The translations under genes were made by a program, and so were the position numbers. Below, one piece after another: positions 8,420-16,728 of a DNA stretch of 48,975 nucleotides (positions within the stretch are counted from its first letter, which is position 1; every line of letters begins with the position of its first letter). The notes beneath the pieces were generated by a model that made no database searches, had not been told where the DNA came from, and saw nothing but the letters and a program-made list of their open reading frames with translations. The stretch is from Rhizobium cauense (GTDB lineage: Bacteria; Pseudomonadota; Alphaproteobacteria; Rhizobiales; Rhizobiaceae): contig NZ_JAEUAT010000031.1 in NCBI RefSeq assembly GCF_019511525.1, forward strand, positions 1 through 48,975. Reading direction: 5' to 3'.

Positions 8420-8571
8420 GTGGTGACGAGTGTCACCCGAATCTCTAAGGGGCCGCTACTGGATCGTCATCGAAGTTGGCGCATCGGTCGGCCCAGAAAA
8501 TTCGTTGCTATGCTGGCCATTCAGGGTACAGTGGTCTGCTGGTCTGGCCGAGACCGAAAGGAGGCATAGCG

Positions 8572-8793
8572 ATGTCTCTGTTAGCTAATCTTACAGATCG
8601 TGATGCCGAAGTAGTCGCCGCTGTCGTCCGCAAGTGGTGCGAGCGGAACCATGTTTCTCCAGAGTGTGATCAGGGGCGCGTGGCGATGTCGATTGCAGTC
8701 GACCGTGCACTTTCTGGCGAAAATGACCTTGCCGCGCTTCTGGAAGCCGTCAGTACACAGATGCGCCTTGAACAGTACAAGCATCCGCTGTGA
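8572..8793 (+). CDS. Small conserved hypothetical protein, 73 aa
   Basis: ATG preceded by AAAGGAGG with 7 nt spacing, one of the best ribosome binding sites in the window. The product is MSLLANLTDRDAEVVAAVVR followed by KWCERNHVSPECDQGR and a helical tail (DLAALLEAVSTQMRLEQY). It has no signal peptide or membrane segment. It resembles small helical proteins common in rhizobia, but I cannot assign a function. Confidence 0.6.
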   Translation: MSLLANLTDRDAEVVAAVVRKWCERNHVSPECDQGRVAMSIAVDRALSGENDLAALLEAVSTQMRLEQYKHPL

Positions 8794-9690
8794 ACGCCGG
8801 GCGAACGAGAGTTTAGCGGAAGTCCCTCTAGGTGCTGGAAACACTGTTTTCCGCGAAGCCAGTTCATTGCGACATTCGGAGTTAAACAGCCCAATATAAC
8901 CCCCTAGATCAAAATTGGTTTCTTGCGTCAAAAGGGATATTCGTCACAAAGGGTTGAAGGCGGTGTTCCTAACGGTGACGACGTTAATTTCAGGACTTTT
9001 TTCCCGGCGCTCGACCACCCCCTGGGTCGGACGACTGAAGCGACATCTGGCGGGAACGTAAAGTCTCCGCCGCAAGACTATGAAGCGGTTCTTCGCCCCA
9101 CCTGCCCGCGCCTTGGGTCACCGTCCAGGTCGGGACTTTCCGACGATCTTCCTTCCGGTGGTACCCTTTGTTCAGCACGTTCCACTCTATCCATACATGC
9201 CTGGCGCGTGGCGAAGCCGGATTGCTATAACAAAAAGGGAAAGGATTCATCACGACACCAGAAGCCTGGAAAAATCTGGTAAGCGACGTCGAGACTGTGA
9301 CGAAGAATGGCCGCTCGGCTCGCCCTCCTCCCGCTCGTGCTGCCACTAGACCAGGATCCAGGGATCGAGATACGGATTTCGATAGCGAGGAAATACTACC
9401 TGCCCGCAGAAGGACTCACGAAAGAATCCAACCCCTTCGGCCAATGCTCTACCCGCCATGCTGTAACTTCGGGGCGAGAAGCCATGGATCCATCTCTGAG
9501 ACGGTGATTAATGATTCTCAGGGTTGTATGTGTAGACGGTTGTTCGCCCACCTTGAGAGACCAGCGTACCTCGCGAATTCACATACAGCGAACTCACCAG
9601 CGGCGTCCGCACGCTGTCGTTCCCCTTGATCCAGTGGTGGAGTAGTCGCCTCGGGACCTATAGCTACACCCCTAGAGACGTATGTGATCT
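8794..9690. other. Gene-free stretch of about 900 bases
   Basis: No frame has a convincing start, codon use or domain. A short in-frame run near 9240-9310 (TTPEAWKNLVSDVETVTKNG) looks protein-like and may be the remnant of a lost gene, but it is too short to identify. Confidence 0.4.
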
Positions 9691-9696
9691 ATTGAC

Positions 9697-10113
9697 TTGG
9701 GGCCCGCCAAAATCTGGTCTCTCCTGACCGATCCGCTGTCCTGGCCGACCTACTATCTGGGCGTCTCCCACGTCGAACTCCTCGACGGACACACGAACCT
9801 GCAGCTTGGCAGCCGCTTCGAGACTAATCTTGCGGGCCAGGACGTCGCGGCGTCGGTCGTCGAGTTCGAGCCGATGACGCGCATCGCATGGGCTGGCGGC
9901 CCAAAAGCATCGCCGTCCTCCAGAGCCCACGACGCGTGGATCATCACGCCGACCGAGCGAGGATGTCATCTCTGGACCGAAGAAACCATGCAGGGGCCGC
10001 TGTGGATGGAACTTGCCAAGGAGGCACCGGACATCTTTTGGCGAACACACGAGAAGCTGCTTCGAGACCTCGCGGACGTCGCGGTCACGCGCGAAGCTTC
10101 GGTGCAGAGCTAG
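9697..10113 (+). pseudogene. SRPBCC (START/Bet v1-like) family protein, N-terminally truncated
   Basis: The frame opens at a TTG with a stop four codons upstream and reads GPAKIWSLLTDPLSWPTYYLG. Intact SRPBCC proteins carry about 15-20 more residues (a first beta-strand ending in DAPAAKIW-like sequence). The rest is well preserved: GSRFETNLAGQDVAASVVEFEP, RIAWAGGP, GCHLWTEETMQGP. These proteins bind hydrophobic ligands in a helix-grip pocket. The 5' end was probably lost with the rearrangement that produced the gene-free stretch upstream. Confidence 0.6.
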
Positions 10114-10246
10114 AGCGACACTACGAGTCCAGCAGAAGCCCGCAGCCGCGAACTAGGTGTCGTCGCGGCCCGCTCGCCACGATTCCGACGAAGCGATCGG
10201 CTAGGCCCGCCGACACGCCCATGAATCTGCAAGCCACCGATACACA

Positions 10247-12790
10247 CTAAGCAACAGTCGCGGCCACGAGAGGCAGGTTTTCTTCTTCGACCGATAACGG
10301 CAACAGGATCTCGAATATCGCCCCACCATCGTCGTGATTCCGGGCGGTGAGCGAACCGCCGTGGGCCTCTACAATCGTTTTGCAGATTGCCAGACCGATC
10401 CCCATGCCGTCGCTTTTGGTAGTGAAAAACGGGCTGAAAAGCTTGGAGAGGTTCTCCTGTGCTATCCCGGTGCCATGGTCTCTGACCTGCAGTCTTATCA
10501 GGGAAGGCTCAGCCGCGGACAGCAAAATGCCGAGCTCACGATGATCCGCGGATACGCCTCCCATGGCTTGAAGTCCGTTGGTCACGAGATTGGCTATGAC
10601 CTGCTGGATCTCCACCCTATCGGCCAGTACGATTGATTCGTGAATCTCAAAGTGCGTGGTGACACGTGTTGATGCGGAGATCAGTTCCCGGTCAAGAAGT
10701 CCGACGACATCCGTAACGATGTCCCGCAGATCAACTGTTTCAAGAGTTCTTCTGGCGCCACGGACTTGCTCGCGCGTTCGCTGGATAATTTCGCTTGCCC
10801 GCATGCTGTGAGTGATGGCCCGCTCGGCCGCGGTCGAGGCGGCCTTGATATCAGGCGGATTTGACTTGAGCCAGCGAACACATGCCTGAGCGCTCATGAC
10901 GACAGCCCCGATAGGCTGGTTCACCTCGTGAGCGATCGAAGCGGAGATCGCTCCTACCGTCGCAACCCTTCCGACGCGAGCAAGTTCTGCCTGCGCCGCA
11001 ATCAGTGCCTCCTTGGCTTGTTCCCGTTGAGTCACGTCGATCATCGCGCAAGCCACGCGGTCAAAGGTGTCCTTGTCTTCCGGAAACGCTATGACAAAGA
11101 TCACGATAACCTCGGCTCCCTCGCCGCGGAGCAGTCGCGCTTCCATCTCGACGCGATCACCACCGGAGCATATCCCCAGAATGATAGCCTCCGCCAACTC
11201 GCTATGCGCAGGAAGGAATCGGTCGATGGAGCCAAGGACCTCCCTATCGCTGTTTTTGCCGAACAACTGCACCGTTGCGCCGTTGACGTCCACGAACCTT
11301 ATCAGCTTCGCGCATTCGTCAACTACCGCCGGATTGGCATCGAGGTATGCCCTGAGCTCTGACGGCGGAAAAGCGCGGATGGGTTCCAACCGTTTCCATA
11401 GGAAGGACAGATCGACTTCGCAGAGCGAGACGTGGTTCTGCTCGAAGATAGATCTGTATCTGATATCGCTCTGTGCAAGCGCGTCGAGGGCTTTCCGCCG
11501 GGCGCTTGCATCAAAGGCAATAAGGCTCAGGCCCCCTGTGATGGCGAGGTAGAAGCCGACGGCCACCAAGCCACTGTATTGGGAGAGTGCCTGTGAAACC
11601 ACAGGGGTCAGCGCTCCGCCGATGATGCCACCTATGTTGAAGGCCACCGATGTTCCCGAGTATCGCACCCGGGTAGGGAACAGACCGGGCAGCCAGGCGC
11701 CAAGCGGCCCGTTCACGAAACCCATTACCCAGAGCGAGAACGCCAGATAGATAAATATGACGAAAAGGGAGCCGCTTCCCAACATAGGTGCGAGAACGAT
11801 CCCGGAAATGATCGTGCCGACGCATCCAAAGATGAGGATCCGTTCTGGATCGATGCGATCCGAAAGCCAGCTCGCCACGATGATACCTGCCGCCATGAAC
11901 AAGATCGCGCCAAGCTCCACCATGAGGAACGAAGACCGCGTATAGCCGAGCTCCGAAGTTCCGTACCCGAGGGCGAAGGCAGTCACAACGTAGTAGAGCG
12001 AGAAGCAGGCTACCACACCGAACGCCCCGAACATGACTTGGTCCATATGTAGCCGGAAGATGTCAAGCAACGGAACTCGGGACGGCTTCGCCTTGCTTAT
12101 CGCAGCGTGGAAGTCCCGCGTCTCAACCAAGTTGAACCGGATCCAGATCCCCATCCAGACCAGCGGCGCGCTCAGAAGGAATGGAACTCTCCAGCCCCAA
12201 TCGGAGAACTGTTCGGGAGATAGCGTCAACGTAAGGACGAGGAACAGACTGTTCGCCAGCAGAAACCCGATTGGAGCGCCGAGCGGCGCGAACATCGCAT
12301 ATCGGGCTCTCCAGCCCTTTGGAGCGTTCTCGACGGCTAGAAGGGCCGCACCAGTCCATTCTCCTCCAAGCGCCAGCCCCTGCCCGAACCTCAATAGACA
12401 CAGAAGAGCCGGAGCCAGCCATCCGGCGATAGCATAGGTGGGCAACAGTCCGATCGCCGCGGTAGATGCGCCCATCAACAAAAGAGACACCACAAGCGTT
12501 GCTTTTCTGCCCACCCGATCGCCGAAATGTCCAAAGACCGCCCCGCCTACGGGTCGAGCTATGAATGCGATGCCGAAACTCGCGTACGCGCCGATCAATT
12601 CCATGGAGGACACGGTCGCCGGGAAAAAGAGTGGGCCGAACACCAGGCTTGCTGCTGTCGCGTAGATATAGAAGTCGTAGAATTCGACGGAGGTGCCGAC
12701 CAGACTGGACATCAGGATACGGAATGTCATTCCGCTCGACATCGGTTCGTCACCGAGGTGTACGGTGTCGGGCTGGGCTATAACGGTCAT
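10247..12790 (-). CDS. MHS-type MFS transporter fused to PAS-like/histidine kinase (hybrid transporter-sensor)
   Basis: One uninterrupted 847-aa frame, starting at ATG with AGGA 8 nt upstream. Residues ~1-425 form a 12-helix MFS transporter of the MHS (ProP/ShiA/KgtP-like) branch: EFYDFYIYATAASLVFGPLFF, FGHFGDRVGRKATL, RFGQGLALGGEWTGAAL. Residues ~435-595 are a PAS-like linker (DIRYRSIFEQN ... MIDVTQREQAKEAL). Then comes a HisKA domain with phospho-acceptor His621 (IAHEVNQPIGAVVMSAQ), and a HATPase with N box (QQVIANLVTNGLQAM), G1 (DHGTGI), F (FFTTK) and G2 (GMGIGLAIC) motifs. By structure it should sense its transported, probably organic acid or osmolyte-like, substrate and phosphorylate the divergent response regulator. 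CbrA (an SLC5-type transporter-kinase) is an analogue. Confidence 0.95.
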   Translation of the reverse strand: MTVIAQPDTVHLGDEPMSSGMTFRILMSSLVGTSVEFYDFYIYATAASLVFGPLFFPATVSSMELIGAYASFGIAFIARPVGGAVFGHFGDRVGRKATLVVSLLLMGASTAAIGLLPTYAIAGWLAPALLCLLRFGQGLALGGEWTGAALLAVENAPKGWRARYAMFAPLGAPIGFLLANSLFLVLTLTLSPEQFSDWGWRVPFLLSAPLVWMGIWIRFNLVETRDFHAAISKAKPSRVPLLDIFRLHMDQVMFGAFGVVACFSLYYVVTAFALGYGTSELGYTRSSFLMVELGAILFMAAGIIVASWLSDRIDPERILIFGCVGTIISGIVLAPMLGSGSLFVIFIYLAFSLWVMGFVNGPLGAWLPGLFPTRVRYSGTSVAFNIGGIIGGALTPVVSQALSQYSGLVAVGFYLAITGGLSLIAFDASARRKALDALAQSDIRYRSIFEQNHVSLCEVDLSFLWKRLEPIRAFPPSELRAYLDANPAVVDECAKLIRFVDVNGATVQLFGKNSDREVLGSIDRFLPAHSELAEAIILGICSGGDRVEMEARLLRGEGAEVIVIFVIAFPEDKDTFDRVACAMIDVTQREQAKEALIAAQAELARVGRVATVGAISASIAHEVNQPIGAVVMSAQACVRWLKSNPPDIKAASTAAERAITHSMRASEIIQRTREQVRGARRTLETVDLRDIVTDVVGLLDRELISASTRVTTHFEIHESIVLADRVEIQQVIANLVTNGLQAMGGVSADHRELGILLSAAEPSLIRLQVRDHGTGIAQENLSKLFSPFFTTKSDGMGIGLAICKTIVEAHGGSLTARNHDDGGAIFEILLPLSVEEENLPLVAATVA

Positions 12791-12899
12791 CGAAACGGTC
12801 CTGAGGATTGCGATCTTTCGGCCTCCCAACCTTCTCGGACACTACAATATCGGGTCGCGGCCAGAACCTATCCTTATGGCTAGGTCGAGCTTTACTCTT

Positions 12900-12920
12900 A
12901 CGCGTAGTAGTTATTCGCGT
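12900..12920. promoter_or_regulatory. Inverted repeat in the kinase/regulator intergenic region
   Basis: ACGCG-N11-CGCGT lies midway between the divergent kinase and response regulator genes, in an otherwise AT-richer stretch. A regulator-binding site is possible; this is inference from position and symmetry only. Confidence 0.35.
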
Positions 12921-12991
12921 GTCGTTTGGAGCAATCTTGTGGCCGAGTTCCCATTGCAATACCAAACCAGATAGCTTTGAGGTCGATGCCG

Positions 12992-13645
12992 ATGACGGCT
13001 GCTTTAGGTAATCGGAACAATCAGGACGCGGCAGCCGAAACGCCGCTTGTCGTCGTCGTGGATGACGATGACGGGATGCGTGATGGTGTCCGAGATGTCC
13101 TTCGCTCGGTTGGTATCGATTCCCTGGGCTTTTCCTCGACTGCCGAGCTGCTGGCTGAGCCCCTCCCCGACCGTCCCGGTTGCCTCATACTCGACGTCCG
13201 CTTGCCGGGCCTTAGCGGCCTCGACCTCCAAGCAAAGCTGAACGCCATGGGCAACAGACTTCCGATCGTTTTTATGACGGGATACGCAGACGTTCCGATG
13301 AGCGTTCGCGCGATGAAGGCCGGAGCCACCGATTTCCTTACCAAGCCATTTCGCGATCAAGAAATGCTAGATGCCGTCTCTGTTGCGGTAGAGAAAGACC
13401 GGGAGCGCCGTCTTGAGCTGGGTGCAGCCAATGAAGCGATAAGAGCGGCCTCGTCGCTCACGCCGAGAGAACACGAGGTCATGGAGGCTGTAGTCAAAGG
13501 CCTCCTGAATAAACAAATCGCCCACCTTCTCGACATCTCTGAGGTAACCGTAAAAATTCACAGGGGGAACGTCATGCGCAAGATGAACGTGACCTCACTC
13601 GCCGATCTGGTCCGGAAGGCTGAGATCCTCAAGGCGCTCGCCTGA
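12992..13645 (+). CDS. FixJ/NarL-type response regulator (REC + LuxR HTH)
   Basis: The 217-aa product has a receiver with acidic cluster DDDD (24-27), phospho-acceptor Asp68 (LILDVRLPGLSG), FMTGYADV and FLTKPF, then a LuxR-type HTH (SLTPREHEVMEAVVKGLLNKQIA ... TVKIHRGNVMRKM). This is the FixJ/NodW/TtrR layout. GAGG precedes the chosen ATG by 9 nt; an ATG two codons earlier is also possible. It is divergent from the transporter-kinase fusion by about 200 bp, so it is the likely cognate regulator and may control the kinase gene and other transport or catabolic genes. Confidence 0.92.
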   Translation: MTAALGNRNNQDAAAETPLVVVVDDDDGMRDGVRDVLRSVGIDSLGFSSTAELLAEPLPDRPGCLILDVRLPGLSGLDLQAKLNAMGNRLPIVFMTGYADVPMSVRAMKAGATDFLTKPFRDQEMLDAVSVAVEKDRERRLELGAANEAIRAASSLTPREHEVMEAVVKGLLNKQIAHLLDISEVTVKIHRGNVMRKMNVTSLADLVRKAEILKALA

Positions 13646-13761
13646 GTCACGGCTCCCCATCCGATACGCGGACCGACCCATACAATCGTATTATTACAAA
13701 AGCGCGCCAGTCAGACTAACTAGATGTCATAGCCCGCAAGTCAGGGAAAAAGGAACATCAG

Positions 13762-14124
13762 GTGTCTGGCGACAAAAAATCCGTAGCGATCGTCGATGAC
13801 GACGGGGCGCTTCTCGAGGCCACTTCGGGCTTTCTTGAGTCCATGGGCTATGACGCGCTACCCTTCAGTTCAGGAAGCTCGTTCCTCGCGTACGATAATA
13901 TCGAACTGGTCAATCTGTTGCTGACGGACATTAACATGCCAGAGATGACCGGGCTTGAGCTGCTGGACATCGTGAAGGCACGGTGGCCCAGGATGCCTAT
14001 CATCATGATGACGGCTCTCAAGGACGAAGTCACAAGGCGACGTGCAATCGCTGGCGGAGCGCGAGAAGTTCTCAAGAAACCGATCCTAGCTGACGACCTA
14101 ATCAGGTGCATTGAGGACGCCTGA
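13762..14124 (+). CDS. Stand-alone receiver-domain response regulator
   Basis: GTG start with AAGGA 8 nt upstream; the 120-aa product is a single CheY-like receiver without output domain. It has DDD (12-14), phospho-acceptor Asp56 (LLLTDINMPEMTG), MMTALKDE and LKKPI with the conserved Lys. It lies 116 nt downstream of the FixJ-type regulator. It is best explained as a phosphate sink or competing target for the transporter-kinase. A short GC hairpin (CCTTCGGGCGAAGG) directly after the stop may terminate transcription. Confidence 0.9.
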   Translation: MSGDKKSVAIVDDDGALLEATSGFLESMGYDALPFSSGSSFLAYDNIELVNLLLTDINMPEMTGLELLDIVKARWPRMPIIMMTALKDEVTRRRAIAGGAREVLKKPILADDLIRCIEDA

Positions 14125-14145
14125 GCCTTCGGGCGAAGGCGATTT

Positions 14146-14612
14146 GATGTTCCTTTGCGAGGACTTCGGTGAAACCACCCACCGCCCATTTTGCGAATTG
14201 GTACGCGCTGAGCCCCGGGGCGCCGACTCGCCCAGATATTGATGGTGGGTCGTCGTCGGTTCGTACGTATCGAGGGCAAGGCAGCCCGAACAACGTTAAC
14301 GACGCCGTAGAAATTGCCATCTATTTGCGTTTGGAATTCGGCAGCAGTTGTCTGTTCGAACGGCAGGTCGTGGCTGTGTTGTTAACGAAACCCGGGAATA
14401 CTGATCGATCGCAGAGTCGATTGCAGCTTGCGCGGCTTGAGCATCGGTCACATCCAAAGCGAAAGTTTTGAGCCGTTCGCCGAAGCGCTCCCGGCCCTTT
14501 CTCAGCGGCTGTTCCGCACGGTCGGCTACTACCTGTGTCCCGCGTTTAGCGCCACGTCCACGATCTTGCGCCCCAAACCCCGCCCGCTCGTTGTGACACG
14601 CCAAGTCTGCAC
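14146..14612 (-). pseudogene. Short-chain dehydrogenase remnant with frameshift and internal deletion
   Basis: Reading from a GTG near 14612, one frame gives QTWRVTTSGRGLGRKIVDVALNAGHR then stops. The next frame continues ADRAEQPLRKGRERFGERLKTFALDVTDAQAAQAAIDSAIDQY. After a gap, a third frame gives GRVGAPGLSAYQFAKWAVGG and FTEVLAKE. These are the Rossmann glycine motif, the DVTD region and the Tyr-x-x-x-Lys region of one classical SDR, in the right order. The NNAG region and the C-terminus are missing. The gene is dead. Confidence 0.8.
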
Positions 14613-14837
14613 ATCTCCAGGTTCTCCGAACAATGTCATGATCGTTATCATCACAGGTTGTCCTACCGTTTCAAATTCTGCCCGCCACGGTGCGATCGGG
14701 TATTGGCGATTGGGCTTGCAACGAAAGCCCTGAAAGTGCTTGTAAAATTCGCGCCCGGACTACAGGGTTGCCAAAAGGTGTGAAGGGCCGACGCCTGGTG
14801 ACGTCGCCCCCGCCCAGCTGTTAAATGCATGAGCCGA

Positions 14838-15305
14838 TTACATTGCGGCTTTCAAATGCAGTTGGGTAACTCCCACCGAGATGTTGAGACCTTCCTCCCC
14901 ACTAATGGCAACAGGTTGGAGCGAGAAAGTGCCGCGAGTGCCGCCCGTCAGTACCTTTGCACCGACACCGATGCCGACAGCTGCTGCAGCCTCGAGCCCA
15001 CGATATGTCCCTTCAAGATCGTAAGCGTGTTGTTTGCTGATCGCGTCGACTGCCCACACCATTTTGGCATTTTTCACCTCGCCGACATCGATACCGAAGT
15101 TATCGATAACTCCGGCATAGCGGACCGGGGCACCCTGTTCGGAAGGGAGAAAGAGGCAATCGAGATTCTGCTTTGAGCCGAGAACAGCACCTTCGCTTCG
15201 GGAAAGATTGCACTCCAGCCGCCCTGCCACGAAATGCTCCGAAGCTGCGAATGCGGGTTGGAGAGGGAGCACCGAAAGTGGGACCATGAGAGCAATTAGA
15301 CGCAT
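14838..15305 (-). CDS. DUF992-family exported protein
   Basis: This 155-aa protein has a cleavable signal peptide (MRLIALMVPLSVLPLQPAFA, cleavage after AFA or AFAA). The mature part begins near the conserved CNLSRSEGAVLGSKQNLDCLF, with two cysteines that may form a disulfide. It continues YAGVIDNFGIDVGEVKNAKMVWAV and ends in GGTRGTFSLQPVAISGEEGLN. This matches the DUF992 family, common in the periplasm of rhizobia and relatives. AAAGGA precedes the ATG by 6 nt. Function is unknown; Gly/Ala-rich AAAAVGIGVGAKVLTGG is the typical centre of the family. Confidence 0.88.
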   Translation of the reverse strand: MRLIALMVPLSVLPLQPAFAASEHFVAGRLECNLSRSEGAVLGSKQNLDCLFLPSEQGAPVRYAGVIDNFGIDVGEVKNAKMVWAVDAISKQHAYDLEGTYRGLEAAAAVGIGVGAKVLTGGTRGTFSLQPVAISGEEGLNISVGVTQLHLKAAM

Positions 15306-15470
15306 TTGAATTCCTTTCTGTTATTTCAAGGGAGTGAGGTGGGCCATACTAGCGATGCGCCATTAGGCGGGCAGACTGGCGGCCCTAGGCGACGGAGCCG
15401 CGTCTGCCTTAACGATCTCACTCGACCATCCAATGAGATTGTCAATTTCAGCTCCGCACGCTCGCGACAA

Positions 15471-16022
15471 TCAATTGAAACGGGCAGCGTTCGCATCCCT
15501 ACGATGCTCGCGAGAACGCAATTTGCCGGAACCGCGATTGGCGGTCAGTGCCACACGGCGCCAGTTATTCGGCGTGGTGCCGAAGACCTTTCGGAACGTC
15601 TTACAGAGGTGAGCCTGGTCAGCCATGCCGCAATCCAATGCGATCTCGCTAAGAGCTGCGTTGGTCTCTGTAATCAGTTCTTTCGCCAACTCCATACGCC
15701 GACGAAGGACATAGCTATACGGGCTTTCTTTATATGCCGCTTTAAAGACCCTGGAGAAGTATGTCTTGCTGAGTTTCGTCATGGCAGCCAGTTCTTCCAC
15801 CTTGATGGTTTCGGTAAGGTTGGCTTCAATGAACCGCATGATCTTTCGACGCTGCCAAGGCAGAAGCAGGTCACGCTGCACAACCTCGGCGGACTGGTCC
15901 GGAAGCACCACGGGAGCTTGCGTGGCAGCAGTCATGGCACGCGACAGATCAATGTCAGAGACGATTACCAGCGAGGCTGCGGCGATGATCTTGTGATCTT
16001 TGGGCGGGGCGTAGGCGTTCAT
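15471..16022 (-). CDS. AraC-family transcriptional regulator
   Basis: I start at the ATG of MNAYAPPKDHK, with GGAG close upstream; an in-frame GTG 26 codons earlier lacks a site. The 183-aa product has a short N-terminal part and a C-terminal AraC double HTH: KIMRFIEANLTETIKVEELA, KLSKTYFSRVFKAAYKESPY, YVLRRRMELAKELI, SEIALDCGMADQAHLCKTFR, and FGTTPNNWRR. The N-terminus is too small for a full cupin ligand domain, so any sensor input is unclear. Neighbours give no obvious target. Confidence 0.88.
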   Translation of the reverse strand: MNAYAPPKDHKIIAAASLVIVSDIDLSRAMTAATQAPVVLPDQSAEVVQRDLLLPWQRRKIMRFIEANLTETIKVEELAAMTKLSKTYFSRVFKAAYKESPYSYVLRRRMELAKELITETNAALSEIALDCGMADQAHLCKTFRKVFGTTPNNWRRVALTANRGSGKLRSREHRRDANAARFN

Positions 16023-16157
16023 CAGGCTCTCCGTGATTTGGATTTGGATTTTGATGAGCAGATGTTGCCTTTCCCCGAGCCCGAAATCTGTTCGGACCAC
16101 GGTGTGCCGAGACCATACCTTTTGGTTATATTTGACTGTCCAAAGGGTGATCTCGAT

Positions 16158-16472
16158 CTAAGAAGCGTTGAATGTCATGCGACGATGATAATGGGTGGCG
16201 TTCGTCAGCTCCGATTTCGAGCTTATCGAAATGCTCCGGTCGCTGACGAAATCGGTGCGCTCCGTCGATTTGACGTCTACGGCACCTTCGAAGAGGAAAT
16301 TATCCCCCGAGTGCGGTGCATCTCTCAGGCGGTCATACGCTTGGCTCCATCTCGGGGCGGAAGGTAGCGATCCCGCCAGAAGTGACGCATGTTGGTCAAG
16401 CATGCGTAATACGACCTCGGTAAACAGCGTACGCGCCTCGTCTTGCGTGTTTCGCCCTGCGTTAAAAGCCAT
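16158..16472 (-). CDS. Hypothetical protein, 104 aa
   Basis: Frame beginning MAFNAGRNTQDEARTLFTEV, with a helical first half (VVLRMLDQHASLLAGSL) and a polar C-terminus. The ribosome binding site is weak. Codon use is better than in the opposite-strand frame covering the same bases. I recognise no family. Confidence 0.4.
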   Translation of the reverse strand: MAFNAGRNTQDEARTLFTEVVLRMLDQHASLLAGSLPSAPRWSQAYDRLRDAPHSGDNFLFEGAVDVKSTERTDFVSDRSISISSKSELTNATHYHRRMTFNAS

Positions 16473-16728
16473 ACTTGAGACGCTCGGCGAATTGGATGGT
16501 GACACCGGAGCGCGCCAAGTCGTCGCGTCAAGCGGACTAGATGTGGTCGGCGTGGAAATTGGCGCGGCGGCGGCGAGCGACCTCGACACCGGAGAAGCGC
16601 TGGGTGCGGCCGGAGGCGGCCAGCCTCATCACAGGCGTCGTCTCAACGATGTCACAAACTTGCAGGCGAAGGTCCTGGCGATGGTGTGAGCAATGTTTGT
16701 CGTGGCCGTTGAATCGCCCAGGCTTTCG

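Noticed and set aside
12900..12920. Sigma-54 promoter for the kinase/regulator region
   Set aside because: No GG-N10-GC element with the right spacing was convincing between the divergent starts.
15306..16367. 353-aa plus-strand frame over DUF992 upstream region and AraC gene
   Set aside because: It is antisense to an AraC regulator with an unmistakable double HTH.
16195..16689. Plus-strand 164-aa frame over the small hypothetical at 16158-16472
   Set aside because: Composition and lack of a ribosome binding site favour the opposite strand; nothing recognisable.
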